Positions 1 to 7,894 of a stretch of 64,000 nucleotides of DNA are shown here, in pieces. The notes beneath the pieces are model-generated. The model saw only the letters and a list, made by a program, of their open reading frames with translations. It searched no databases and was not told where the DNA came from. Source of the DNA: Chitinophaga pinensis (GTDB taxonomy: Bacteria > Bacteroidota > Bacteroidia > Chitinophagales > Chitinophagaceae). Every line of letters starts with the position of its first letter. The stretch's first letter is position 1. Position numbers and translations under genes: made by a program. Location: assembly GCA_902167325.1 (NCBI GenBank), contig LR632930.1:682001-746000 (forward strand). The letters run 5' to 3'.

Positions 1-169
1 ATGCCGGGCTTTTCACTCTGAAGCTTCTTTCGTACCTTCAATTCAGCCAAACTACCAGATGCCCTAACAATACAATTCCTCTGTAAAACATTCGTTATCA
101 ATATGAAAGCAGAGAATCCCCTTCAGCATAGGCATCTGACTCCTCTGTAATATGTATGGCTTCTGATAT

Positions 170-389
170 ATCTTACCTCCAGATCAAGTCCGCATCAAGT
201 CCACCTCATGTCCACCTTATCTCCACGGTTCCGGCATTGTTCCCGCATGCTTATAGCATGGTTTCCGTATAGTTCCCATACTGTTTCCCTACTGTTTCCG
301 TACCGTTTCCGTACTTTTTATGCGGGATAACTGCTTCTAACCAGCTTCACCTTAGCTTCATACTAACTACATACTAACTTCAATAAGCT
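170..389. repeat. Degenerate 11-bp-phased repeat array 1
   Basis: About twenty consecutive 11-bp units run from 170 to 389 without a break in phase. Neighbouring units are more alike than distant ones: those starting at 192 and 181 match at 9 of 11 positions, 203 and 214 at 9, 280 and 291 at 10, 291 and 302 at 10, and 357 and 368 at 10. The motif drifts along the array, from units ending in GTCC, through ACTGTTTCCGT at 291, to units ending in ACTAAC near 370. Eleven is not a multiple of three, so the array does not encode a regular peptide repeat. It lies upstream of nadB with no gene inside it. The function is unknown. Confidence 0.75.
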
Positions 390-396
390 TGAAAGC

Positions 397-564
397 ATGT
401 TAATCAACCAACCTGATCATCGCCCGTCTTCCTTCTCCCCTGCCCGCCTCTTAACACTGCATACCTGGTGCCTCCGGTACATGCAACCCGGGAGCTATAC
501 CCTGCACTTCCAGCCTGACCGCTCCGGCTATACGTTACGCAGGAGAATACAAATAAGGGTATGA
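397..564 (+). CDS. Possible small hypothetical protein (55 aa)
   Basis: An ATG at 397 opens 55 codons ending at TGA 562-564, between the 11-bp array and nadB. The C-terminal half looks protein-like, with aromatic and basic residues (for example HTWCLRYMQPGSYTLHF), and ends in an Arg-rich tail. I recognise no family, signal peptide or membrane segment. Codon use is not clearly better than random for this genome. It could equally be a chance reading frame in the nadB leader, so this is a weak call. Confidence 0.2.
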   Translation: MLINQPDHRPSSFSPARLLTLHTWCLRYMQPGSYTLHFQPDRSGYTLRRRIQIRV

Positions 565-618
565 ATGCCATCATTTACCGAAACCAACTAATCTGATTAT
601 TGCCTAATTTTACCGTCT

Positions 619-2220
619 ATGCATCAAACGGATTTTCTGGTAGTAGGCTCAGGCATCGCAGGGCTTACGTATGCGCTGAAAGTGGCCGGTGAGTTCCCGG
701 ACAAAAAGGTTACCATCATAACCAAGACACGGGAGGATGAAACCAATACCAAATACGCTCAGGGTGGCGTAGCCGTGGTGAACGACCTGGAAAACGACAG
801 CTTCGAGAAACATATTGAAGATACACTGATCGCCGGCGACGGACTCTGCAATGAAAAGATCGTTGAAATCGTCGTGAAAGAAGGGCCCGACCGGGTAAAC
901 GAACTCATCGCCTGGGGCGCCCAGTTCGATAAATCGCCCGATGGAGACCTCTCTCTCGGCAAAGAAGGCGGCCATTCCGAGTTCCGCGTGATCCATCATA
1001 AAGATGTAACCGGCCGCGAAATCGAAAGGGCACTCCTCGAAGCAGTACGCCGCAGCAAAAACATCGAAGTTATCACCCACTGCTTCGTACTCGATCTCAT
1101 CACCCAGCACCACCTGGGCTACCTCGTTACCAAATCCACCCTCGACATAGAATGCTACGGCATCTATGTCCTCAATCTCAAGACCAATAAGATCGAAAAA
1201 ATCCTGTCCCGCGTTACACTCCTTGCCACCGGCGGTAACGGACAGGTTTACCGTACCACCACCAACCCTACCATCGCTACGGGCGACGGGGTGGCCATGG
1301 TGTACCGCGCCAAAGGCCGTATCGAAAACATGGAGTTCATCCAGTTTCACCCTACGGCATTATATCAGGTAGGTGTTAGCGGACAATCGTTCCTCATCAC
1401 CGAAGCCGTTCGTGGCGATGGGGGCATCCTCCGGAATGCCAGCGGGGAAGATTTCATGCATAAATACGACCAGCGGCTTTCACTGGCCCCGCGCGATATT
1501 GTGGCCCGCGCCATAGACTCTGAAATGAAGATCACCGGTACCGAACACGTGTACCTCGACTGCCGGCATATGGATCTGGAGAAGTTTATCCATCACTTCC
1601 CCAACATTTACGAAAAGTGCCGCTCTATCGGGATAGACATTTCGAAAGACATGATCCCCGTAGCTCCGGCAGCCCATTATAGCTGCGGCGGTGTTAAGAC
1701 CGATGAGTACGGCCGCACCTCTATCCGCAACCTGTATGCCTGTGGCGAGCTTGCCAGTACAGGCCTGCATGGTGCCAACCGCCTGGCCTCCAACTCCCTG
1801 CTGGAAGCCATGGTATTTGCACACCGCTGCTACCTCGATGCCATCAAAACAATTGAGCATACCGCCATCCGGCCGGATGTTCCGGACTGGAACACCCTCG
1901 GCACCAATGCCCCCAAAGAGATGATCCTCATCACGCAGAGCCTGAAAGAGCTGAAGCAGATCATGAGCGATTACGTAGGTATCGTGCGTACCAATGTACG
2001 TCTCGAAAGGGCGATGCGCCGGCTCGATATGCTGCACCTCGAAACGGAGGCGCTATACCGCGAAACTGCCGTATCACCGCAGTTGTGTGAATTGCGCAAC
2101 CTCATTACCGCAGGTTATCTTATCGTGAAAGGCGCCGCCTTCCGGAAAGAAAGCCGTGGCCTCCATTACAATACCGATTACCCGTCAAAAAGCGAACTGG
2201 TTCAGAATATTATCCTGTAG
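619..2220 (+). CDS. nadB: L-aspartate oxidase
   Basis: Flavoprotein that oxidises L-aspartate to iminoaspartate, the first step of de novo NAD synthesis in the cytoplasm; quinolinate synthase (NadA) then uses the product. At 533 residues it matches the usual family length. The FAD-binding dinucleotide motif GSGIAG is at residues 10-15. The FHPTALY segment, the RGDGG loop and HGANRLASNSLLEA near the C-terminal part of the flavin domain are typical of NadB rather than of succinate dehydrogenase or fumarate reductase subunits. The C-terminal helical domain is complete. The acyltransferase gene follows 18 bp downstream in the same direction, so the two are probably co-transcribed. nadA and nadC are not in the window. 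Confidence 0.95.
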   Translation: MHQTDFLVVGSGIAGLTYALKVAGEFPDKKVTIITKTREDETNTKYAQGGVAVVNDLENDSFEKHIEDTLIAGDGLCNEKIVEIVVKEGPDRVNELIAWGAQFDKSPDGDLSLGKEGGHSEFRVIHHKDVTGREIERALLEAVRRSKNIEVITHCFVLDLITQHHLGYLVTKSTLDIECYGIYVLNLKTNKIEKILSRVTLLATGGNGQVYRTTTNPTIATGDGVAMVYRAKGRIENMEFIQFHPTALYQVGVSGQSFLITEAVRGDGGILRNASGEDFMHKYDQRLSLAPRDIVARAIDSEMKITGTEHVYLDCRHMDLEKFIHHFPNIYEKCRSIGIDISKDMIPVAPAAHYSCGGVKTDEYGRTSIRNLYACGELASTGLHGANRLASNSLLEAMVFAHRCYLDAIKTIEHTAIRPDVPDWNTLGTNAPKEMILITQSLKELKQIMSDYVGIVRTNVRLERAMRRLDMLHLETEALYRETAVSPQLCELRNLITAGYLIVKGAAFRKESRGLHYNTDYPSKSELVQNIIL

Positions 2221-2238
2221 AGAAAAGAGAGAGCGGAT

Positions 2239-3120
2239 ATGTATTATATTCTAATTGCGTTTTGTTACAGCATTTCCATACTGCCCCTGTGGCTGTTGTA
2301 CCTCATCAGCGATGTGCTGTATGTATTCGTTTACCACATTATACGCTACCGCCGCACCGTGGCGCTGGAAAACCTCCGGCAGGCTTTCCCCGGTAAGCCC
2401 GAAGCCGAGATCAGGCAGATGGCCCGCAAATACTACCGCAACCTGACGGATATGATGGTAGAAACCATCAAGCTGCTCACCATGAGCAAATCTTCCCTTG
2501 CCAAACGCTTCATCTGCGACCTTTCCGTCTTCAACAAACTATACGCCGAAGGCAGAAGCTGCCAGCTGCACCTGGGGCATAACTTCAACTGGGAATGGGC
2601 CAATCTTTCCTGTATACAGGGCGTTAAATTCCCTTTCCTCGTGGTGTTTATGCCACTTACCAACAAGGCCATGAACCGGATGTTCCGGCATTTCCGCGAA
2701 AAGTTCGGCACAGTACTCATCCCCGCCAACGATATGCGCAACGGCATGGCTCCCTGGATGGGGAAGCAATACCTGCTGGCACTGGTGGCAGATCAGAACC
2801 CCGGCAATCCACGCCGCTGCTATTGGTACCCTTTTCTTAATAAGATGACTGCCTTTTACAAAGGCCCTGAAATGAGCGCCCGGCGCAACGATATCCCCGT
2901 GGTATTTGCTGACATCAGGAAAAAGAAACGCGGATTCTATGAAGCCCGGCTAACCCTGGCCTTCGAACACCCCGCGCAAACAAAAGAGGGAGAAATAACG
3001 GAAAGCTTCGTGAATTTCCTCGAAAAGAACATTTACGAACAACCCGAAGTATGGGTGTGGAGCCACCGCCGCTGGAAACACGAATGGAAGCCCGAATTTG
3101 GAAACGGGCATAATGAATAA
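2239..3120 (+). CDS. LpxL/HtrB-type lipid A acyltransferase
   Basis: Lysophospholipid acyltransferase-like protein of 293 residues, expected to add a secondary acyl chain to lipid A at the inner membrane. A hydrophobic N-terminal segment (residues about 2-35) should anchor it. The family HX4(D/E) catalytic motif is visible as HNFNWE at residues 114-119. The C-terminal VWSHRRWKHEW is the usual end of LpxL-like proteins. It lies 18 bp after nadB and ends at a hairpin shared with the convergent LysM gene. The family is clear; whether it transfers lauroyl, myristoyl or a branched or hydroxylated chain cannot be read from the sequence. Confidence 0.85.
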   Translation: MYYILIAFCYSISILPLWLLYLISDVLYVFVYHIIRYRRTVALENLRQAFPGKPEAEIRQMARKYYRNLTDMMVETIKLLTMSKSSLAKRFICDLSVFNKLYAEGRSCQLHLGHNFNWEWANLSCIQGVKFPFLVVFMPLTNKAMNRMFRHFREKFGTVLIPANDMRNGMAPWMGKQYLLALVADQNPGNPRRCYWYPFLNKMTAFYKGPEMSARRNDIPVVFADIRKKKRGFYEARLTLAFEHPAQTKEGEITESFVNFLEKNIYEQPEVWVWSHRRWKHEWKPEFGNGHNE

Positions 3121-3125
3121 ATAAA

Positions 3126-3149
3126 GGGTGCCCCTTGCAGGAGGCACCC
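3126..3149. terminator. Bidirectional hairpin terminator
   Basis: GGGTGCC (3126-3132) pairs with GGCACCC (3143-3149) across a 10-nt loop, between the convergent acyltransferase (plus) and LysM (minus) genes. There is no strong T-run on either side. Confidence 0.6.
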
Positions 3150-3171
3150 TCATTATAAATACCGATAACAA

Positions 3172-3546
3172 CTATGCAGTGGGGATCTTCAGCTTCCAGC
3201 CCGGCTGAATGATATCAGGGTCCTTAATCTTATCCTTATTGGCTTCAAAAATCTTCTGCCACGTAAGGCCCGGATATTTCTTGGCGATTTTACTGAGGTT
3301 ATCGCCCGATTGTACTTCATATTCCTGCTCCGCGCCTTCGGCGAGAGAAATATTCAATACCAGATCACCGGCGCGCATTTCCGGATCTAACTTTTCATAT
3401 ATACCCCAGAGCTGATCTTTCACTGCTCCGGATGGTGCGGTGCCTGTAACATACAGTACCCCGCTCTGCTCTGCTACCTGCAATCCGGAAACGCCGCCGC
3501 TGTTGGCAGCCTGGATCAGAGATGCATATTTTTCCTGTAATGCCAT
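3172..3546 (-). CDS. BON-LysM protein resembling Kbp/YgaU
   Basis: A 124-residue protein without a signal peptide. The first half (about 20-50) reads as a BON-like beta segment (SGVLYVTGTAPSG). The second half is one LysM domain (about 74-122: YEVQSGDNLSKIAKKYPG then IFEANKDKIKDPDIIQPGWKLKIP). This order matches the enterobacterial potassium-binding protein Kbp (YgaU), which is cytoplasmic. A similar role as a small soluble K+-binding or stress protein is therefore possible, but that is inference from architecture. A BON lipoprotein gene lies 38 bp upstream in the same direction, so the two form a probable operon of BON proteins. Confidence 0.75.
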   Translation of the reverse strand: MALQEKYASLIQAANSGGVSGLQVAEQSGVLYVTGTAPSGAVKDQLWGIYEKLDPEMRAGDLVLNISLAEGAEQEYEVQSGDNLSKIAKKYPGLTWQKIFEANKDKIKDPDIIQPGWKLKIPTA

Positions 3547-3584
3547 GTTGTAGTTTTTTGCGTGATAAATGGATGATCAGCCGG

Positions 3585-4076
3585 TTATTGCAGGGTCAGC
3601 TTGTTGTTGATCTTTTTAGGCTTCGCCTCTGCTGCGGCCTGCATTACTTTCTTCAGATCGGCCTTTGCAATGGTACCGGTCAAAGTAACTTCACCATTGG
3701 CAATGGTAGCTGTTACTCCGGTAATGCTGTGGGCATTCAGCGCTGAGTCCACGCTGGTCTTCAGCAAATCATCAGGACTTATTACTACGGGCGGAGGAGG
3801 AGGTGCGGGAGGGGTGATCATTACATTGTTGGTCACAGATTTAACCCCTTTCACTTCTTTGGCCGAAGCTTCCGCTGCTGCTTTGGTAGCATCGTCCATT
3901 ACTTCCCCGCTAAGGGTGGCTACACCGCCTTTCACTTCGGCGATCACACCGGGAGTGGTAGCGGCCAGCTTGTCATTTACTTCTTTCTGAAGTTTGGCAT
4001 CGCTTGGCTTGCAAGCGTACAGGAAAACGCCCATACCTACGAGGCAGGCGAGTAACAAGGATTTGCGTTTTTTCAT
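3585..4076 (-). CDS. BON-domain lipoprotein
   Basis: The start was chosen at 4076 because it gives a clean lipoprotein signal: MKKRKSLLLACLVGMGVFL, then the lipobox LYAC with the lipidated Cys followed by KPSD. The upstream in-frame ATG would bury this signal. The mature protein holds two BON repeats (roughly residues 28-85 and 105-160), each with the GGVATLSGEV / NGEVTLTGTI core, joined by a proline-rich linker (PPAPPPPP). BON domains bind phospholipid or help periplasmic proteins attach to membranes (compare OsmY). The product is probably a periplasmic-facing stress lipoprotein. It sits directly upstream of the LysM/BON gene. Confidence 0.8.
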   Translation of the reverse strand: MKKRKSLLLACLVGMGVFLYACKPSDAKLQKEVNDKLAATTPGVIAEVKGGVATLSGEVMDDATKAAAEASAKEVKGVKSVTNNVMITPPAPPPPPVVISPDDLLKTSVDSALNAHSITGVTATIANGEVTLTGTIAKADLKKVMQAAAEAKPKKINNKLTLQ

Positions 4077-4284
4077 ACGATTAAAATTTAAAGGAATGTA
4101 AAAAACTCCTGCCCGAACGGACATTTATTTTCTATTTAAAAATATAATAATCAATATGTTAGGCAACCTTAACGTGGCATTTCCCAGGGTAGAACCCTTT
4201 TAGATGATATGCCTGGCTTTCGGCGGGGATAAAGAGGGTATTTAGTACAACAACGCGGGTGCAGAGATGTTTAGATTGGGGAAA

Positions 4285-5598
4285 TTAATTTGATGGGTTA
4301 CTGCCCAATAATTCATGAAGCCCTGCCTTTTCGAAAAGCAGACGGCCAAACTTCAGGTCAGACCATCCGGGCTTTAGCCGAAAGGTATGCCGCGGCATGC
4401 CGTTTTCTATTTCTGCTTCGAGATGCAGTGCATCGAACTGCACGCCTTCCAGGCCCGGTCTGATTTCGTGAAGATGGGTGGAGATGATGAACAACCCGGA
4501 AGAGAAACGCTGCATACCGTGAACGGTTTGTAAGATGAGCGCCACGGCCTCTTCCGTGTTTGTACCGCTGAACAACTCATCGAACAGTGCAAAACATCGT
4601 TTACCCGCCACCGCTTCCTTCACGATGCGCTGCAGATGCACTACTTCCTGCATGTAATGGCTCAGTCCACCGGTGATGTCATCGGTAACATTCACTGCAG
4701 CAAGGAAAGCATCAAATACCGGGAGCACACATTGCTTTGCGGGAACGCCCAACCCAAGATGCCCCAGCATCACGCACAAACCTATACTTTTCATGGCAGT
4801 CGATTTACCGCCCATGTTAGGCCCCGTCAGTAATACGATGTTTGACCGGGCAGTGAAATCATTCCGGACGGCGTTGGCTACCAGCGGATGATAGAAGCCC
4901 TCCAGCCGCAGCGGTTCACCTGTAAACTCCGGGAACGTGAGCTGCAGGGTAACGATCCCTTTGGCCAGTGACCAGTACATTTCAAACTCATGAAACGCTT
5001 CCCAGCACTTCTCGAGCTGTTTGCGCTGCTTCATATCCGTCAGTTCCCGGAGTATGAGAGAAGCAAGGCGGTCGCCAAAGCGGTCTTTATGCACTGCCTC
5101 CACCCCTCTTCTAATTTTGAGGCGCGACAGGAGTTTACGGATGCGGTCCACCTTTTCCCGGAATGCTTCCGGGAATGCGACCTTCTCCAGCAGCGGCATG
5201 TAGTATGCATCCAGCCGCTCAAAGAAAAACAATACCTGTACACATTTCCCCCGTGCAGACTGCCGGGTAGCCGAGGGAAAGAGTGACACCAGCACACCGG
5301 GCACCTCATAAGCGAAGTAATCGGCCTGCATGGTAAACTCCATCACTTCTTCGAAATCGTAGCGGGAATAGGAAAAATGCTGCAGCTCCGTCCAGTGGCG
5401 GACGAACGTTTTCAGTATCTCCTGCCGTCGCAGGATCTCCGGCAGGGAAGGCGCCGCTCCGCTGAAGAAATCTTCCAGCAGCATCCTTGCGGGACGGCTG
5501 CGGGTGTGGTCGAAGAGGGAAACAATTTCCCGGGGTATCTGGAAAGTGTCGGGCATATGGATAATATGCCCTAAAGCTGCAAAAGACCTGCCAGACAT
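4285..5598 (-). CDS. MutS-family ATPase lacking the mismatch-recognition domain
   Basis: Protein of about 437 residues made of the MutS core helical (lever/clamp) region followed by the C-terminal ABC ATPase. Walker A is GPNMGGKST, preceded by LLTG. Walker B and the signature region read CFALFDELFSGTNTEEA, and the STHLHEI switch His follows. The N-terminal mismatch-recognition and connector domains of canonical MutS are absent, and no Smr nuclease domain follows, so this is not MutS1 or MutS2. Its role in DNA metabolism is unknown. Start: ATG at 5616 lies inside a terminator loop, so 5598 or 5556 is more likely; 5556 gives 423 residues beginning MPDTFQIP. Confidence 0.75.
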   Translation of the reverse strand: MSGRSFAALGHIIHMPDTFQIPREIVSLFDHTRSRPARMLLEDFFSGAAPSLPEILRRQEILKTFVRHWTELQHFSYSRYDFEEVMEFTMQADYFAYEVPGVLVSLFPSATRQSARGKCVQVLFFFERLDAYYMPLLEKVAFPEAFREKVDRIRKLLSRLKIRRGVEAVHKDRFGDRLASLILRELTDMKQRKQLEKCWEAFHEFEMYWSLAKGIVTLQLTFPEFTGEPLRLEGFYHPLVANAVRNDFTARSNIVLLTGPNMGGKSTAMKSIGLCVMLGHLGLGVPAKQCVLPVFDAFLAAVNVTDDITGGLSHYMQEVVHLQRIVKEAVAGKRCFALFDELFSGTNTEEAVALILQTVHGMQRFSSGLFIISTHLHEIRPGLEGVQFDALHLEAEIENGMPRHTFRLKPGWSDLKFGRLLFEKAGLHELLGSNPSN

Positions 5599-5599
5599 G

Positions 5600-5630
5600 A
5601 AGAAGCCGGAACCCATGGCCCCGGCTTCTT
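5600..5630 (-). terminator. Hairpin terminator of the persulfide dioxygenase gene
   Basis: AAGAAGCCGG (5600-5609) pairs perfectly with CCGGCTTCTT (5621-5630), 10 bp with an 11-nt loop. It lies 21 bp after the stop of the minus-strand rhodanese fusion gene. Confidence 0.6.
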
Positions 5631-5651
5631 ATCACATATTCGTTGCATTTC

Positions 5652-7055
5652 TTAGTTGAGCACGTTCTTCTCCTTCTCGATGGTAAGGCCTTCCTGGTCT
5701 TTCATCTTGGCGAAGCCGCCATTTACATTGCGGAGGTTATGTACCCCTTCGCGCTTCATGATCGAGCAGGCGATTACGCTGCGGTAGCCGCCCTGGCAAT
5801 GCACATAGAGGTTGAAATGCTCGTCAAGATCCGCCATGGAACCGGGGTCTGTGAGTTCGCTGAGGGTGAGGTTCATGGCGTTTACCACATGCCCGTCTGC
5901 GAATTCTGCAGGTTTACGTACATCCACGATAAGCAGGTGCTCGTCGTGCGGGAGGTCCATGGCCAACTCGTCCGGATCTACGGAAATGATCATATCAATG
6001 TTTTCTCCCGCGTCTTTCCAGGCTTCATAACCACCTTCCAGGTAACCCTCAACCTTGTCGAAGCCCACCCGCGCGAGGCGCACGATGGTTTCTTCTTCCT
6101 GTCCGGCGGCGGTAACGAGGATCATAGGCTTATCGAAAGGCAGGAGGCTGCCCGCCCATTCGGCAAAGCGGCCTTCGAGACCGATGCTGATGGAACCCGG
6201 CACAAACCCTTCGGTGAATGTATTGGCGTGGCGCGTATCCAGGATCACGGCACCCTGATCGGTCTTTTCCTTGAAAGCCGCTATAGATAAAGGCTGCAGG
6301 CTGCGTTCCATTACTTTGTTCATGGTATCGTAACCTTCCTTGTTGATCTGTGCGTTGATGGGGAAGTATTGCGGAGGCGTGCTGAGGCCTTCGGTAACCT
6401 GGCTAACGAAGTTGGCTTTATCATCTGCCAGCAGCGCGTAATTGTCGCGTTTCTGCTCTCCGATGGTGGAAGATGTATTGGGACCGAGGTTTTTACCGCA
6501 GGATGAGCCGGGGCCATGCGCCGGGTAAACGATCACATTGTCGGCCAGGGTTTTGATTTTTGTATTCAGTGAATCGAACAGCATTCCGGCCAATTCTTCC
6601 TTACTGAGGTTACCGCTAAAGAGGTCGGGGCGGCCTACATCGCCTACGAACAGGGTATCGCCCGTGAAAATGGCATGGTCCTGCCCTGCTTCGTCGATCA
6701 GCAGGTAACAGGTGCTTTCCAGGGTGTGCCCGGGAGTGTGAAGGGCGCGCACGGTCAGTTTACCAATGCGGAACTCCTCTCCGTCTGTAGCAATATGAAC
6801 GGGAAAACCGGTTTTCGTTTCAGGACCATACACAATGGGGGCATGGGTAGCCGCAGCAAGGTCGAGGTGACCGGAAACGAAGTCGGCATGAAAATGTGTT
6901 TCGAAAATATACTTAATGTTGGCGTTTCTTTCATGTGCCAGGGTGAGGTAGGGCTCAATGTCGCGCAGGGGATCGATAATGGCGGCTTCTCCTTCCGACT
7001 CGATATAATAGGCGGCTTCCGATAAGCATCCGGTATACAACTGCTTAATGTACAT
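5652..7055 (-). CDS. CstB-like persulfide dioxygenase fused to two rhodanese domains
   Basis: A 467-residue cytoplasmic enzyme for sulfide/persulfide detoxification. The N-terminal metallo-beta-lactamase domain has the metal motif THFHADF (53-59), a second-shell His in HTPGH (106-110), TGDTLFVGDVGRPD from about 131, and a late His in YPAHGPGSS. This is the ETHE1/persulfide dioxygenase pattern. Two rhodanese domains follow. In the first, the active-site loop reads LVTAAGQ, with no Cys. The second keeps CQGGYRS with Cys near 420. MBL, then dead rhodanese, then active rhodanese is the order of staphylococcal CstB, which turns persulfides into thiosulfate. The ArsR regulator gene lies upstream. 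Start 7055 gives MYIKQLYTGC, the usual family start. Confidence 0.85.
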   Translation of the reverse strand: MYIKQLYTGCLSEAAYYIESEGEAAIIDPLRDIEPYLTLAHERNANIKYIFETHFHADFVSGHLDLAAATHAPIVYGPETKTGFPVHIATDGEEFRIGKLTVRALHTPGHTLESTCYLLIDEAGQDHAIFTGDTLFVGDVGRPDLFSGNLSKEELAGMLFDSLNTKIKTLADNVIVYPAHGPGSSCGKNLGPNTSSTIGEQKRDNYALLADDKANFVSQVTEGLSTPPQYFPINAQINKEGYDTMNKVMERSLQPLSIAAFKEKTDQGAVILDTRHANTFTEGFVPGSISIGLEGRFAEWAGSLLPFDKPMILVTAAGQEEETIVRLARVGFDKVEGYLEGGYEAWKDAGENIDMIISVDPDELAMDLPHDEHLLIVDVRKPAEFADGHVVNAMNLTLSELTDPGSMADLDEHFNLYVHCQGGYRSVIACSIMKREGVHNLRNVNGGFAKMKDQEGLTIEKEKNVLN

Positions 7056-7073
7056 AATGGTTTTTGATTTCGG

Positions 7074-7081
7074 CAAAAATA
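7074..7081 (-). promoter_or_regulatory. Putative -7 element of the persulfide dioxygenase gene
   Basis: The minus strand reads TATTTTTG, matching the Bacteroidota -7 consensus TAnnTTTG, 19 bp before the start codon. No TTTG is seen at the ideal upstream spacing. Confidence 0.4.
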
Positions 7082-7141
7082 CGAAGAAGTCACAAATTGA
7101 GCGCGGGCGGGTGTCAGTCCCTTGTCAAAGACGGAAAAAAC

Positions 7142-7173
7142 AAAAGACCGCCTTCGGGGGAAGACGGTCTTTT
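7142..7173 (-). terminator. Intrinsic terminator after the arsR-family gene
   Basis: AAAAGACCG (7142-7150) pairs with CGGTCTTTT (7165-7173), with an inner CTTC/GAAG stem. The minus-strand RNA ends in a U-run. It separates the regulator from the downstream persulfide dioxygenase, so the latter needs its own promoter or readthrough. Confidence 0.8.
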
Positions 7174-7229
7174 CAGTATCGTAGGTGGCCCAAAGCGGGA
7201 CTTGGTTATGAAAAAGAAAGATGCTGGTA

Positions 7230-7589
7230 TTATCCCACCAGTTCCTCAACGAATTTTGCCACTTCGGCAATTCGCTGCTTGTTGATGGTATAATGGATAA
7301 ACTTGCCGTCTCTTTCGGTAATCACGATCCCGGCGCGGCGCAGGATGGCGAGGTGCTGGGAGGCTACAGACTGTTCCAGGCGCAGTTTCACATAAATCTC
7401 CGTTACAGTCATGCGCTTATGGTCCTCCAGCAACTTGATCATTTGCTGGCGAAGCTTATGGTTGATTGCTCTCAACACCATCGCGGCCTTCTTAACGGCA
7501 ATGTAATCCAATTTGATCTGATCTTTTTCATTGTTACCTCTAGAAATAATAAGAGTATTAGAAGAGGTAGTTAATAATTGTTTTTCCAT
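7230..7589 (-). CDS. ArsR-family winged-helix repressor without cysteines
   Basis: A 119-residue regulator with the ArsR fold. The helices around ALRAINHKLRQQMIKLL are followed by the recognition helix in LRLEQSVASQHLAILRRAGIVI and the wing ERDGKFIHYTIN. It contains no cysteine, so it cannot use the Cys-pair persulfide switch of BigR/SqrR or the thiolate metal site of classical ArsR, although its neighbour is a persulfide dioxygenase. The signal must be something else (histidine-bound metal, a small molecule) or come from a partner. A dyad GATTATTAGACAATAATC at 7647-7664 in its own leader is a candidate operator. The N-terminal 25 residues are poorly ordered in character and may include an overlong start. 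Confidence 0.85.
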   Translation of the reverse strand: MEKQLLTTSSNTLIISRGNNEKDQIKLDYIAVKKAAMVLRAINHKLRQQMIKLLEDHKRMTVTEIYVKLRLEQSVASQHLAILRRAGIVITERDGKFIHYTINKQRIAEVAKFVEELVG

Positions 7590-7894
7590 CGCAAAATAGT
7601 TTTAAATAATAATGAAATGACAGGGATCAACGGACAGTAAAAACGCGATTATTAGACAATAATCTCGGATATTGATTATACAAAATTATAATATCTGTCA
7701 CAATAAAAAAAATTTCTATACCTTCTTTTTTAATATATAGCCCGGAATATCCCTCTTTTTTCCACAATTTGACGCTTACATGACATATCCGGGCATATTT
7801 AGCCGTCCGTGAACACCCTTTCAGATATAAACGTGTTTCTATGCGTAATATGATGCCGGGAAATGCTAAAAATCTGCTAAAAAATCAACGGATG
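7590..7894. other. Intergenic spacer between arsR-family gene and tsaB
   Basis: AT-rich and without a gene. Besides the operator at 7647-7679 it holds an imperfect inverted repeat, GCCCGGAATAT (7740-7750) against ATATCCGGGC (7785-7794), around a 34-nt loop. This lies about 100 bp past the tsaB stop and could fold in tsaB read-through RNA, but it has no clear T-run on that strand. Confidence 0.4.
7647..7688 (-). promoter_or_regulatory. Promoter -7 element and dyad operator of the arsR-family gene
   Basis: The minus strand has TAATTTTG at 7688-7681 (consensus TAnnTTTG). Just downstream, where transcription would begin, lies the perfect dyad GATTATT-AGAC-AATAATC (7647-7664), with a third half-site GATTAT at 7674-7679. 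Such placement fits repression by blocking RNA polymerase, most simply autoregulation. Confidence 0.5.

Noticed and set aside
170..389. Array 1 as a CRISPR array
   Set aside because: Units are 11 bp, contiguous and degenerate, with no 23-40 bp repeat, no unique spacers and no cas genes.
649..1350. Long open frame on the minus strand opposite nadB
   Set aside because: Shadow of nadB: the frame exists because of the codon bias of the plus-strand gene, and the product has no motif.
4285..5598. Canonical MutS mismatch-repair protein
   Set aside because: Only the lever and ATPase parts are present. The mismatch-recognition and connector domains are missing from the gene and from the sequence upstream.
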